From Bradyrhizobium jicamae (lineage in GTDB: Bacteria; Pseudomonadota; Alphaproteobacteria; Rhizobiales; Xanthobacteraceae), in NCBI RefSeq assembly GCF_001440395.1, contig NZ_LLXZ01000141.1, forward strand, positions 3,495-67,494: 64,000 nucleotides of DNA, given 5' to 3'. This document shows, piece after piece, positions 15,497 through 24,326 of the stretch. The position numbers and the translations under genes were made by a program. The notes under the pieces were generated by a model that made no database searches, was not told the origin of the DNA, and worked only from the letters and a program-made list of their open reading frames with translations. Positions within the stretch are counted from its first letter, which is position 1; the number at the start of each line of letters is the position of its first letter.

Positions 15497-17710
15497 ATGG
15501 CGTGGGGACGGAAAAAGAGCGGCGGACGCAAGGAGCCGCTGTTCGGGCTTCCGGCAGCGCTCGCGGACCTGCGTCTGACGCCCGCGGACCGCATTCCGGA
15601 CGCCACCGACGACGACGACAAGCCGAAAAAGCCAGTGCCGAAGCGCAAGCACGAAGAGGACGACGACGAGCCGCCGCGCGAGCGCAAAGCCCGCGCGACC
15701 AAAAGCGGTGCCAAGCGGCGCTCGAAGCGCCGCTTCAGGTTCGGCCGGCTGGTCTATTGGGGCGCGGTGCTAGGCCTGTGGGCTGCGATCGCCATCATCG
15801 GCGTCGTGATCTGGGTCGGCGCGCATCTGCCGGCGATCCAGTCGCTGGAAATTCCGAAGCGCCCGCCGACCATCCAGATCGTCGGCCTCGACGGCAGCGT
15901 GCTGGCCTCGCGCGGTGAAGCGCCCGGCTCCAATGTCGCGCTGAAGGACCTGCCGCCCTATCTGCCGAAGGCGTTCATCGCCATCGAGGACCGCCGCTTC
16001 TATTCGCATTACGGCATCGACCCCGTCGGCATCGCGCGCGCGGTCGTGGCCAATGTCATGCACCGCGGCGTCTCGCAAGGCGGCTCGACGCTGACGCAGC
16101 AGCTCGCGAAGAACCTGTTCCTGACCCAGGAACGGACGATGGCGCGCAAGCTGCAGGAAGTGGAGCTGGCGCTGTGGCTCGAGCGCAAGCACTCCAAGAA
16201 CGAAATTCTCGAGCTCTATCTCAACCGCGTCTATTTCGGCTCCGGCGCCTATGGCGTCGAGGCCGCGTCGCAGCGCTATTTCGGCAAGTCTGCGAAGAAC
16301 GTTACCGTCGCGGAAGCCGCGATGCTGGCGGGCCTCGTCAAATCGCCGTCGCGGCTGGCGCCGAACCGCAACCCCGAGGGTGCGGAAGCGCGTGCTCAGA
16401 TCGTGCTCGCGGCGATGGCGGAGGGCAAATTCATCACCGACGCCCAGGCCAAGGCGTCGATCGGCCATCCCTCCTACAAGGTAAAGCCGGCCGGCGCCGG
16501 CACCGTCAACTATGTCGCCGACTGGATCGGCGAAGTGCTCGACGACCTCGTCGGCCAGATCGACCAGAGCATCGTGGTCGAAACCACGATCGATCCGAAG
16601 CTGCAGAGCACGGCCGAAGCCGCCATCATCGACGAACTCGCGGCCAAGAGCGTGAAGTTCAACGTCACGCAGGGCGCGCTGGTGGCGATGACCCCCGACG
16701 GCGCGGTGCGCGCCTTGGTCGGCGGGCGGAACTATGCCGACAGCCAGTATAACCGCGCGGTCACGGCCAAGCGCCAACCCGGCTCGGCGTTCAAGCCGTT
16801 CATCTATCTGACGGCGATCGAGGGTGGCCTGACGCCGGAAACCATCCGGCAGGACGCGCCGCTCGATCTGAAGGGCTGGCGGCCCGAGAATTACACCCAC
16901 GAATATTTCGGGGCGGTGACGCTGACGCAGGCGCTTGCGATGTCACTCAACACGGTCGCGGTACGGCTCGGCCTCGAAGTCGGCCCGAAGAACGTGGTGC
17001 GGACCGCACACCGGCTCGGGATTTCATCGAAGCTCGAGGCCAACCCCTCGATCGCGCTCGGCACCTCGGAAGTCTCGGTTATCGAACTGGTCGGAGCCTA
17101 TGCGCCGTTCGCCAATGGCGGGCTCGGCATTTCCCCGTATGTGGTGACCAGGATCCGGACCAATGAAGGCAAGCTGCTATATGCACGACAGCCCGACCAG
17201 CTCGGCCAGGTGATCGAGCCGCGCCATGCCGCGATGATGAATACGATGATGCAGGAAACGCTGCTGTCGGGCACCGCACGCAAGGCCGAGATTCCGGGCT
17301 GGATGGCTGCCGGCAAGACCGGCACCAGCCAGGATTTCCGCGACGCCTGGTTCATTGGCTACACGGCGAACCTCGTTACCGGCGTCTGGCTCGGCAATGA
17401 CGACAACTCGCCGACCAAGAAGGCGACCGGCGGCGGCTTGCCGGTGGAAGTCTGGACCCGCTTCATGCGCACCGCCCATCAAGGCGTGCCGGTGGCACTT
17501 CTGCCGAACGCGCAACGCGGCGGCTTCATGTCGAACCTGTTCCAGACCGCGTCACAGGTCAGCGCCGCCCCGCCGCCATCAGCGCCGCAGGGTGGTTCGT
17601 ACCGGCCAGCGCCGGCACGCAGCTCAGCGCCGCCGCCCAATCCGAATGCGCGGCCGGAGGCGGCCGCGGGACTGGATGGCTGGCTGGTGGATCGGTTGTT
17701 TGGGCGGTAG
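15497..17710 (+). CDS. Class A penicillin-binding protein (PBP1A family)
   Basis: A 737-residue bifunctional peptidoglycan glycosyltransferase/transpeptidase. A cytosolic N-tail of about 80 residues, very rich in Asp, Lys and Arg, precedes one transmembrane helix (about 85-107). GT51 domain: catalytic E164 in EDRRFYSHYG and the GGSTLTQQLAKN motif. Transpeptidase: nucleophile S430 in GSAFK, SLN in MSLNTVA, and K607-TGTS. The C-terminal tail is Pro/Ala-rich and likely flexible. It builds the cell wall in the periplasm. The charged N-tail is longer than in enterobacterial PBP1A, which is common in Rhizobiales. Confidence 0.94.
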   Translation: MAWGRKKSGGRKEPLFGLPAALADLRLTPADRIPDATDDDDKPKKPVPKRKHEEDDDEPPRERKARATKSGAKRRSKRRFRFGRLVYWGAVLGLWAAIAIIGVVIWVGAHLPAIQSLEIPKRPPTIQIVGLDGSVLASRGEAPGSNVALKDLPPYLPKAFIAIEDRRFYSHYGIDPVGIARAVVANVMHRGVSQGGSTLTQQLAKNLFLTQERTMARKLQEVELALWLERKHSKNEILELYLNRVYFGSGAYGVEAASQRYFGKSAKNVTVAEAAMLAGLVKSPSRLAPNRNPEGAEARAQIVLAAMAEGKFITDAQAKASIGHPSYKVKPAGAGTVNYVADWIGEVLDDLVGQIDQSIVVETTIDPKLQSTAEAAIIDELAAKSVKFNVTQGALVAMTPDGAVRALVGGRNYADSQYNRAVTAKRQPGSAFKPFIYLTAIEGGLTPETIRQDAPLDLKGWRPENYTHEYFGAVTLTQALAMSLNTVAVRLGLEVGPKNVVRTAHRLGISSKLEANPSIALGTSEVSVIELVGAYAPFANGGLGISPYVVTRIRTNEGKLLYARQPDQLGQVIEPRHAAMMNTMMQETLLSGTARKAEIPGWMAAGKTGTSQDFRDAWFIGYTANLVTGVWLGNDDNSPTKKATGGGLPVEVWTRFMRTAHQGVPVALLPNAQRGGFMSNLFQTASQVSAAPPPSAPQGGSYRPAPARSSAPPPNPNARPEAAAGLDGWLVDRLFGR

Positions 17711-17742
17711 CGCACCGTTGCCCCGCGCTTCCCGATGAGCGG

Positions 17743-18633
17743 CTAGCTGGCGAAGACGACCCGCGTTTCCACCGAAACGCGCCGGTACAAATCCTCGACA
17801 TCGTCGTTCACGAGCCGTATGCATCCGGACGCGACCAGATGGCCGATGGTCTTGGGTGAGTTGGTGCCGTGAATCAGCAGCCCCGGCTTGTCCAGCAACA
17901 GCGCGCGTGCTCCCAGCGGACTGCCGGGACGGCCGGCCGCCGCGAGCAGCGCGTCGGCTTCCTTCGTGTTCGCGCCCGAAGGCCGCCAGTCAGGCCATTC
18001 AAGCTTGTTCATGACGCGAGATAGGCTGCCCCCCTTCAGGCACTCCTGGGCAACTCCGATCCCATAACGGCGCGCGGAATTGTTGGCATCGATCAGATAG
18101 AGAAAGCGGTTTTCCCGATCGACCACGATCGAGCCCGGAACGACGGTGGTGCGGTAGAATACCACTTGCCGCTGCAGCGCAAACGGCAGGACTGCCCCCG
18201 AAGAGCCGCCATCGACGCCGGGCTTCAAGTCCGCCATCACGACGTCTTCGCGCCCGCGCTGCGCGTTCGGCGATGACGTCTTCACGCTGGCTGAGACGAT
18301 GGCGGGGCCTTTCGTCGCTACGAAGCCGTAGACCAACGCCGACAAGGCGATGACTGCAGCTACCGCGAAGGCGCCGATAACGAGCGGTTTCCAGTTCCGG
18401 TCTGTCAACAACACTTCGTTGATGGCCGCTGCGGAGTTCGCCTCCTCGGCGGCAATGTCATCTTCGATACGCCGGACGGCGTCTTCGAGCGCTGCGGCAT
18501 GAGATGAGGCAGCCTCGCGCGTGAGGTGAGATCTCGTGATGAGGCTAAAGGCGTCCTTGTAGATCTGATCACGTGCGACCGCGTCCTTGCCTGCAATCGC
18601 TTTCATCAGCAGCGAGTAATAATCCACGGTCAT
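17743..18633 (-). CDS. L,D-transpeptidase (YkuD) with cytosolic N-domain and one TM helix
   Basis: A 296-residue protein. Residues 1-80 are helical and polar, with an Ala/Glu-rich segment that could form a coiled coil; a single TM helix spans about 83-105; the rest is periplasmic. The YkuD domain carries H255 (IHGTN) and nucleophile C271 in SGCIRL, the usual catalytic layout for 3-3 peptidoglycan cross-linking or lipoprotein attachment. Most family members have a signal peptide and no sizeable cytosolic part, so this architecture is unusual. The start has AGGGGG 6 nt upstream. It lies 18 nt downstream of an amino-acid binding protein gene, so the two are cotranscribed. Confidence 0.88.
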   Translation of the reverse strand: MTVDYYSLLMKAIAGKDAVARDQIYKDAFSLITRSHLTREAASSHAAALEDAVRRIEDDIAAEEANSAAAINEVLLTDRNWKPLVIGAFAVAAVIALSALVYGFVATKGPAIVSASVKTSSPNAQRGREDVVMADLKPGVDGGSSGAVLPFALQRQVVFYRTTVVPGSIVVDRENRFLYLIDANNSARRYGIGVAQECLKGGSLSRVMNKLEWPDWRPSGANTKEADALLAAAGRPGSPLGARALLLDKPGLLIHGTNSPKTIGHLVASGCIRLVNDDVEDLYRRVSVETRVVFAS

Positions 18634-18651
18634 GATCTGCCCCCTGAATAT

Positions 18652-19686
18652 CTACCTCACGGGAGGCGCGTATTGAATTCCGCCCTGGGTCCAGAGCGCA
18701 TTCAGTCCGCGCGGGATGCTGAGCCTGGACTGTGTTCCAACGTTCCGTTCATAGATCTCTCCGTAATTGCCGACCGCGCGGACGGCGCGTGCGGCCCAGT
18801 CCTTAGCCAGGCCCAACTGTTCGCCATATTCGCCTTCGGTGCCGACCAGCCGCCTTATATTGGGATTAGGAGATTTCACCGCATCGTCGATCGTCGCCGA
18901 CTTGACGCCCAGTTCCTCGGCGTTGATCAATGAATAAAGCGTCCACTTGACCAGATTGAACCACTGATCGTCGCCTTGCCGCACCGCCGGCCCGAGCGGC
19001 TCCTTCGAAATGACTTCCGGCAGGATGATATGGCTGTCGGGTGCTGACAGCTTGAGACGCTCGGCGTAGAGTTGCGAAACGTCGCTAGTCAGCACGTCGC
19101 ATTTGCGATCGTCATAGGCCTTTAGGCTTTCCTCCGCAGTGCCGAGGGACAGAACCTTCAGTGCCATGTCGTTGGCCCGGAAATAGTCCGTCAAATTCAG
19201 TTCGCTGGTGGTGCCGGTCTGGGTGCAAACCGTCTTGCCGCCAAGCTGCAGGGCGGTATCGATCCCGGCATCCCGGCGCAGCAGAAAGCCCTGGCCGTCG
19301 TAATAGGCAACGCCGGCGAACATCAGGCCGAGCGAACTTTCCCGTGACATTGTCCATGTCGAGTTGCGCGACAATACGTCGATCCGGTTCGATTGCAGCG
19401 CCGCGAAGCGGGTGACCGCATCGAGCGGCACGAACGTCACCTTAGCGGGATCGCCGAAAATCGCCGCCGCCACGGCTCGGCAAATATCGACGTCGAAGCC
19501 GGTCCACGCGTTCTTGTCGTCCGCACTGGAAAAACCCAGCAGTCCCTGGCTGACGCCGCAATTGAGCGCGCCGCGCTCCTTGACCGCCTTCAACGTTTGC
19601 GCGCCGGCGGGAGGGCCGGCCGCGAGAACGAAGGCCAGAAATGCGAGGAGCGGCAGGATCACAGGCCGTTTCTTGAAATCAGGCAT
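18652..19686 (-). CDS. AapJ/BztA-like general amino-acid ABC binding protein
   Basis: A 344-residue periplasmic binding protein (SBP_bac_3) with an N-terminal signal peptide cleaved near AGAQ. Family features: LNCGVSQG, GFDVDICRAVAAAIFGD, NSTWTMSRE and YYDGQGF, as in AapJ-type proteins. No AapQMP genes accompany it; instead it precedes the L,D-transpeptidase. It may feed amino acids (including wall-derived D- or diamino acids) to a transporter encoded elsewhere, or may have been recruited to wall metabolism. That link is inference from operon position. Confidence 0.88.
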   Translation of the reverse strand: MPDFKKRPVILPLLAFLAFVLAAGPPAGAQTLKAVKERGALNCGVSQGLLGFSSADDKNAWTGFDVDICRAVAAAIFGDPAKVTFVPLDAVTRFAALQSNRIDVLSRNSTWTMSRESSLGLMFAGVAYYDGQGFLLRRDAGIDTALQLGGKTVCTQTGTTSELNLTDYFRANDMALKVLSLGTAEESLKAYDDRKCDVLTSDVSQLYAERLKLSAPDSHIILPEVISKEPLGPAVRQGDDQWFNLVKWTLYSLINAEELGVKSATIDDAVKSPNPNIRRLVGTEGEYGEQLGLAKDWAARAVRAVGNYGEIYERNVGTQSRLSIPRGLNALWTQGGIQYAPPVR

Positions 19687-19809
19687 TTGGATCTCGCGAG
19701 CGGTGGTGGCTTCGGCGTCCTTCAGCCGAAGGGACGTCCGTAGGCTAACACAAGCGGAAGGGTTCCCAATGTCTGGTTGGCCGGTGGATGGGCTGTTTGG
19801 AAGTCCCCT

Positions 19810-19926
19810 GTCGTCCCTGCGAAGGCAGGGACGCCGCAGCTTACCGGTCGAGCGAGCGATAGGGCTAGTTGTCTTCGCAACAACTACCGACAGTGGTTAT
19901 GGGTCCCTGCTTTCGCAGGGACGACA
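19810..19926. repeat. Palindromic repeat, GTCGTCCCTGCGAA type, copy 1
   Basis: Ends GTCGTCCCTGCGAA and TTCGCAGGGACGAC are exact inverted repeats, with an internal GTGGTTATGGGTCCC block also found at 30125-30255. The element fills the gap between two minus-strand genes. Confidence 0.75.
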
Positions 19927-19932
19927 TGACCG

Positions 19933-20688
19933 CTAGTCCTCGACCCCGTAACGATGCAGATCGTTGCCGTAGGTATCAAGCCAGCGCTTGGCGCGGTCGA
20001 CATGGTCGCAGATGCGGCCGACCACCCGCCAGAACCGCGGCGAGTGGTTCATCTCGACGAGATGGGCGACCTCATGGGCGGCGAGATAGTCGAGCACGTA
20101 AGGCGGCGCGAGGATCAATCGCCAGGAATAGGACAATGAACCGGCCGAGGTGCACGAACCCCAGCGGCTCGACTGATCGCGGATCGACACTCGCCTGACC
20201 CTGACGCCGAGTTCCGCTGCATAGGCGAGCGATGCCTTGTTCAGGTCCTTGCGCGCCTCGCGCTTGAGAAAGTCATGGACACGCCGGTCCATGTGCTCGG
20301 AGCCGCCGGCGACGCACAGAATCTTCTCGCCGCTATCGCGGGTTTCGGTCCACACCGTGCCGCGCTCGCCGGCGCGATGCACTAGGCGATGCGGAACGCC
20401 GCGCAACGGTACGATCGTGCCGGATTGAAACGGCGCCGCCTTCGGCAATCGGCCGAGACGAGCGGCGATCCAGCCGCCGTGAATCTGCGCGAAGTCGCGC
20501 GCTTCAACCAATGTGCCGCGCGGCGGCATGGTCAGGATCGCTTCGCGATCCGTCGGATGGATGCGCAAGGTGTAACGCCGCGCCCGGCGATGCCGGCGCA
20601 GCCGAATCGCAAAGAATTGCGAGCCGTGTTTGACCAAAAGGGTCGCGGGTTCGGCGGGACGCCGATAAAGGAGGGCGCGAGTAGCCAT
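19933..20688 (-). CDS. YgjP/SprT-like zinc metallopeptidase (M48-type fold)
   Basis: About 251 residues. The zinc site is HEVAHLVEMNHSPRFW (HExxH plus a later His), typical of the YgjP/DUF45 metallopeptidase family. Upstream features match the family: RRHRRARRYTLRIHP and SIRDQSSRWGSCTSAGSLSYSWRL. The start at 20688 (MATRALLYRR) is chosen over 20754 because similarity begins there, although neither start has a strong ribosome site. The family role is not well defined; protein quality control or nucleic-acid-linked proteolysis have been proposed. It is probably cytosolic. Confidence 0.85.
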   Translation of the reverse strand: MATRALLYRRPAEPATLLVKHGSQFFAIRLRRHRRARRYTLRIHPTDREAILTMPPRGTLVEARDFAQIHGGWIAARLGRLPKAAPFQSGTIVPLRGVPHRLVHRAGERGTVWTETRDSGEKILCVAGGSEHMDRRVHDFLKREARKDLNKASLAYAAELGVRVRRVSIRDQSSRWGSCTSAGSLSYSWRLILAPPYVLDYLAAHEVAHLVEMNHSPRFWRVVGRICDHVDRAKRWLDTYGNDLHRYGVED

Positions 20689-20990
20689 ATCTTGGAGTCC
20701 GGGGAGCAGGAGTTCGCCCGGATTCTGCCATATCCGCTGCCAAGGGAATCTCATCTAAATCGCTCGGCGCAAAAACAAATCATTTGCCCAATATACAGGG
20801 GCTGTGGCCCAAAAAACCTCTACAGGATGGGCCTGGAACCGGATTTTTTGGATGGAACCGGGAGTCTAAGGGGGGTCCAAAAGGCCCCCAAAGAGTGAGT
20901 CTGAACTCACCCCTTGATTCGACCGGAATCTGGAATGTTTGAATCTATTCAGCAACTTATCGGCGGGCCGGAAGCGATGCCGCCGGCACA
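20689..20990. other. About 300-bp intergenic region between two minus-strand genes
   Basis: It holds no convincing gene. A short plus-strand frame starting at 20914 runs into phaZ in antisense and is not supported. G and C runs near 20868-20890 (GGGGGGTCC, GGCCCCC) could form a hairpin after phaZ transcription, but no U-tract follows. Confidence 0.4.
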
Positions 20991-22340
20991 TTATTCGGCT
21001 GCGCGGACCAGTGTTGGCTTGGTCGTAGCCGCTGTCGCGTGGGTATTCGCCGCCGACATCATGAAATCGGAGATGCGCGGCACGATTTCGGAACGGAAAC
21101 GCGATCCGTTGAACACACCGTAGTGCCCGACGCCCTTTTGCACGTAGTGCACGCGGCGATGATCGGGAATGTGGGGGCACAGCGCGTGCGTCGCTTCGGT
21201 CTGACCGAGGCCCGAGATGTCGTCTTTCTCGCCTTCCACCGTCATCAGCGCCACGCGGTGGATCTTCGACGGATCGACCGGCTTGCCGCGATGGATCATC
21301 TTGCCCTTGGGCAGCGCATGCTTGACGAACACGACATCGACCGTCTGCAGGTAATACTCCGCCGTGAGATCCATCACCGCGAGGTACTCGTCGTAGAACT
21401 CCCGGTGCTTGTCGACCATGTCGCCGTCGCCCTTCACCAGATTATTGAACAGCGCCTTGTGCGCGTCGGTGTGGCGGTCGAGATTCATGGTGATGAAGCC
21501 GGACAACTGCAAAAAGCCCGGATAGACGTCGCGCATCACGCCGGGATGCGGGAACGGCACCTTGGTGATGACGTGGTTGCGGAACCATTCGATGCCGCGC
21601 TCTTCGGCAAGGTTGTTCACCGCGGTCGGATTGCGGCGGGTATCGATCGGGCCGCCCATCAGGGTCATCGACAGCGGCACGAACGGATCGCGCGCGGCTT
21701 CCATCACGGAAACCGCCGCCACCACCGGCACCGAGGGCTGGCACACCGCGATCACATGCATGTTGCCGCCGAGCACGTGCAGCATCTCGATGACGTAGTC
21801 GACATAGTCGTCGAGATCGAAGCGGCCCGCGGTGAGAGGAACCATGCGCGCATCCGTCCAATCGGTGATGTAGACTTCATGCGTCGGCAGGAACGCCTCG
21901 ACCGTGCCGCGCAACAGCGTCGCGTAATGGCCGGACATCGGCGCCACGATCAGCACGCGCGGCTGCGGGTTGCGCAGCGGGCGCGTCAGCTTGCGATCGA
22001 AATGCAGCAGGCGGCAGAACGGTTTTTCCCAGATCGAGCGGACCTCGACCGGCGTGCGGACGCCGTTGACCTCGGTGAAGTCGAGCCCCCATTCGGGCTT
22101 GCCGTAACGGCGGGTGGTGCGCTCGAACAATTCGCAGGCGGCGGCGATCGATTTGCCGATTTCGGTATGCGACCAGGGATTAAGCGGGTTTTGAAACAGG
22201 ATCTTGGTGGCGTCGGTCACCGCACGTGCCGGATTGAGCGACGCGTGGCCCATTTCGTACATCCAGTACATCGGCGTCGTGAACGCCGGACTGCCTTCGG
22301 CCACCAGCGGCGGTGCGCCGCCAAACTCACCAATCGGCAT
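20991..22340 (-). CDS. phaZ: Intracellular polyhydroxyalkanoate depolymerase
   Basis: A 449-residue alpha/beta hydrolase that mobilises stored PHB granules in the cytosol. The nucleophile is probably C200 in VCQPSVP, the Cys-based box typical of PhaZ1-type intracellular depolymerases in place of a lipase serine. Other conserved blocks: YWMYEMGHASLNPAR at the N-terminus, VLIVAPMSGHYATLLRGTV, LMGGPIDTRRNPT and QKGVGHYGVFNGSRF (catalytic His). There is no signal peptide, as expected. It appears monocistronic. Confidence 0.95.
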   Translation of the reverse strand: MPIGEFGGAPPLVAEGSPAFTTPMYWMYEMGHASLNPARAVTDATKILFQNPLNPWSHTEIGKSIAAACELFERTTRRYGKPEWGLDFTEVNGVRTPVEVRSIWEKPFCRLLHFDRKLTRPLRNPQPRVLIVAPMSGHYATLLRGTVEAFLPTHEVYITDWTDARMVPLTAGRFDLDDYVDYVIEMLHVLGGNMHVIAVCQPSVPVVAAVSVMEAARDPFVPLSMTLMGGPIDTRRNPTAVNNLAEERGIEWFRNHVITKVPFPHPGVMRDVYPGFLQLSGFITMNLDRHTDAHKALFNNLVKGDGDMVDKHREFYDEYLAVMDLTAEYYLQTVDVVFVKHALPKGKMIHRGKPVDPSKIHRVALMTVEGEKDDISGLGQTEATHALCPHIPDHRRVHYVQKGVGHYGVFNGSRFRSEIVPRISDFMMSAANTHATAATTKPTLVRAAE

Positions 22341-22464
22341 TTACCATGATCCCTGTTTTGCGACGCAGCATACTGCCGAATGCGTAATTAAGCGTCAATG
22401 CGGCGGCCGGTAGATCTACGGGGGCAAAAAGCCAAAACCCTCATGAATTCACGGAAATAGTGAC

Positions 22465-23283
22465 TTATTCGCCACCCCCGAGCAGCGATCCCACCCGTTT
22501 GGCGCTGCGTAAAAGCGCAAGGAAGATCGCAAAGGAGGCAATCAACAACATTACGTTGATGGCCAGCGACCAGACCATCAGATCGCTCCTGAAAGTTTGG
22601 TTAATGAGAAGTGCGCGCATGCCCTCGAACACATAGGTCGGCGGCAGCGTCCAGGCGATCCATTGCAGCCAGCCGGGCAGCACCGAGACCGGGTAATAGA
22701 CGCAGGCGAGCGGCATCAGGCCGAACATCAGCGTCCAGACGATACTCTCGGCCCCTAGCCCGTTGCGCAGCACCAGGCCCGACACAAAAATCCCGATCGC
22801 CCAGCTCGTGAAGATCAAATTGCAGAAGAACGCGATCAGCGGCAGCCCGATCGCGAAGAAATTGAAATCGAAGAAGAACAGCGCCAGCAGCGTCATCGGG
22901 ATGACGCCGATCGCAAGCCGGATCAGGCTCATGATCATCAGCGAGATCAGAAACTCGATCGGCTTCAACGGGCTCATCATCAGGTTGCCGAGGTTGCGCG
23001 CCCACATCTCTTCCAGAAACGAGATCGAAAAGCCGAGCTGGCCGCGAAACAGGATATCCCACAGGATCACCGCGCCGATCAGCGTGCCGCCGGCCCGGGC
23101 AAAGAAATTGTCGTTCTGCGCGATGTAGTTCTGCAGAAAACCCCAGGTGATGATCTGCAGCGCCGGCCAATAGATCAGCTCCAGGAGCCGCGGCCAGGAC
23201 GACATCAGCAGATACCAATAGCGCAGCACCATCGCCTGGATACGGTGCCAGGAAATGGCGCGATGGACTGTGATCTCGCTCAC
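22465..23283 (-). CDS. ABC-2 type exporter permease
   Basis: A 272-residue inner-membrane protein with six predicted helices and the ABC-2 family pattern (ELIYWPALQIITWGF near the N-terminus, GLMPLACVYYPVSVLPGWLQW toward the C-terminus). It starts with GTG, overlapping the upstream ATPase stop by 4 nt (GTGA), with GGAGGGG about 9 nt upstream. It pairs with that ATPase as an exporter. The substrate (lipid, polysaccharide or drug) is not determined. Confidence 0.9.
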   Translation of the reverse strand: MSEITVHRAISWHRIQAMVLRYWYLLMSSWPRLLELIYWPALQIITWGFLQNYIAQNDNFFARAGGTLIGAVILWDILFRGQLGFSISFLEEMWARNLGNLMMSPLKPIEFLISLMIMSLIRLAIGVIPMTLLALFFFDFNFFAIGLPLIAFFCNLIFTSWAIGIFVSGLVLRNGLGAESIVWTLMFGLMPLACVYYPVSVLPGWLQWIAWTLPPTYVFEGMRALLINQTFRSDLMVWSLAINVMLLIASFAIFLALLRSAKRVGSLLGGGE

Positions 23284-24092
23284 GATGACGTCCCCTCCGC
23301 AACCCGGCCACGCGCGACGTCGAGGAATACGTCTTCCAGCGTGGTGCGGTTGTAGCGCGCCATGATCTGGTCTGGGCTGTCGTCATCCTCGATGCGACCG
23401 CGCTTCATGATGATGACGCGGTCGCACAGCCGCTCCACTTCCAGCATGTTGTGCGACGCCAGCAGGATCGTGGCGTCATGGGTTTTGCGATAGTTCTGCA
23501 AATGCTGCCGCACCCAGTCGGCGGTATCAGGATCGAGCGAGGCGGTCGGCTCGTCGAGCAGCAGCAACTCCGGCTGATTGATCAGCGCCTTCGCCAGCGC
23601 GACGCGGGTCTTCTGTCCGGCCGACAGTTTTCCGTTGGCGCGATCGAGGAAATCCTTCAGATCGAGATCGGATGCCAATCGCTCGATGCGCTCGGCGAGA
23701 TTCTTCACCGCATAGAGCCGGCCGAAGATGGTGAGGTTCTGCCGCACCGTGAGCCGCATCGGCATGTCGACATAGGGGCTCTCGAAATTCATCCGGCCGA
23801 GCACCTCGGCGCTTTGCTCGGGCATCGCGTGTCCCAGCACCTGGACGCGGCCCGAGGTCGGCAGCACCAGCCCCATGATCATCGCGATCGTCGTGGTCTT
23901 GCCGGCGCCGTTGCCGCCGAGCAGCCCGGTGACGCTGCCGCGCGCGATCCGGAACGAGATGTCATCCACCGCGCGGGTGGTCTTGTAGAGCTTTATGAGA
24001 TGCGCAACCTCGATCGCGGCAGGACCTTGCGGCCCGGCCGCGGGCGATGGCGCTGGCACTGTCTCGCTATCGACCATTTCGGGGACGTTCAT
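23280..24092 (-). CDS. ABC-2 exporter ATPase (CcmA/NodI-like)
   Basis: A nucleotide-binding subunit of about 270 residues. Walker A GGNGAGKTTT, signature LSAGQKTRVALA (a variant of LSGGQ), Walker B LLLLDEPTASLDPDT and switch SHNMLEVERLCD are all visible. The start is uncertain: 24092 (MNVPEMV) is preferred, with 24131 an alternative; neither has a good ribosome site. The C-terminal part TTLEDVFLDVARGR is typical of exporters of this class. It is coupled to the permease by a 4-nt overlap. NodI itself is not implied since no nod genes are present. Confidence 0.88.
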   Translation of the reverse strand: MNVPEMVDSETVPAPSPAAGPQGPAAIEVAHLIKLYKTTRAVDDISFRIARGSVTGLLGGNGAGKTTTIAMIMGLVLPTSGRVQVLGHAMPEQSAEVLGRMNFESPYVDMPMRLTVRQNLTIFGRLYAVKNLAERIERLASDLDLKDFLDRANGKLSAGQKTRVALAKALINQPELLLLDEPTASLDPDTADWVRQHLQNYRKTHDATILLASHNMLEVERLCDRVIIMKRGRIEDDDSPDQIMARYNRTTLEDVFLDVARGRVAEGTSS

Positions 24093-24139
24093 TGAGCCAT
24101 TGCGGGGGTGAGCGCAAGTGAAGCTCGTCATATAAGGTC

Positions 24140-24265
24140 GTCATGCCCGGGCTTGTCCCGGGCATCCACGTCTTCTCGATGCCGCCGCAAGAAAGACGTG
24201 GATGGCCGGGCCATAGGCGAGCGGTAGCGACGCCGTCCCTTCGGACGGCTATGCCCGGCCATGAC
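24140..24265. repeat. Palindromic intergenic repeat, GTCATGCCCGGGC type
   Basis: GTCATGCCCGGG and its partner CCGGCCATGAC flank an inner stem CCACGTCTT/AAGACGTGG. It lies between the divergently transcribed ABC-2 ATPase and regB genes. Confidence 0.72.
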
Positions 24266-24326
24266 GGAGGGAGTATTAGTCACGCGTGAGTTTGTGATCG
24301 TGCCCTCCGACGGCTAAACTCCTGAC

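Noticed and set aside
20914-21123. Short plus-strand frame between the metallopeptidase and phaZ
   Set aside because: It runs into phaZ in antisense, lacks a ribosome site and has no recognisable domain.
21039-22349. Plus-strand frame of 436 codons opposite phaZ
   Set aside because: Shadow of a clear PHA depolymerase; composition is dominated by His, Arg and Gln.
22465-24092. NodIJ nodulation-factor exporter
   Set aside because: The ABC-2 ATPase and permease resemble NodI/NodJ in class, but no nod genes or nod-box are nearby and many unrelated exporters share this layout.
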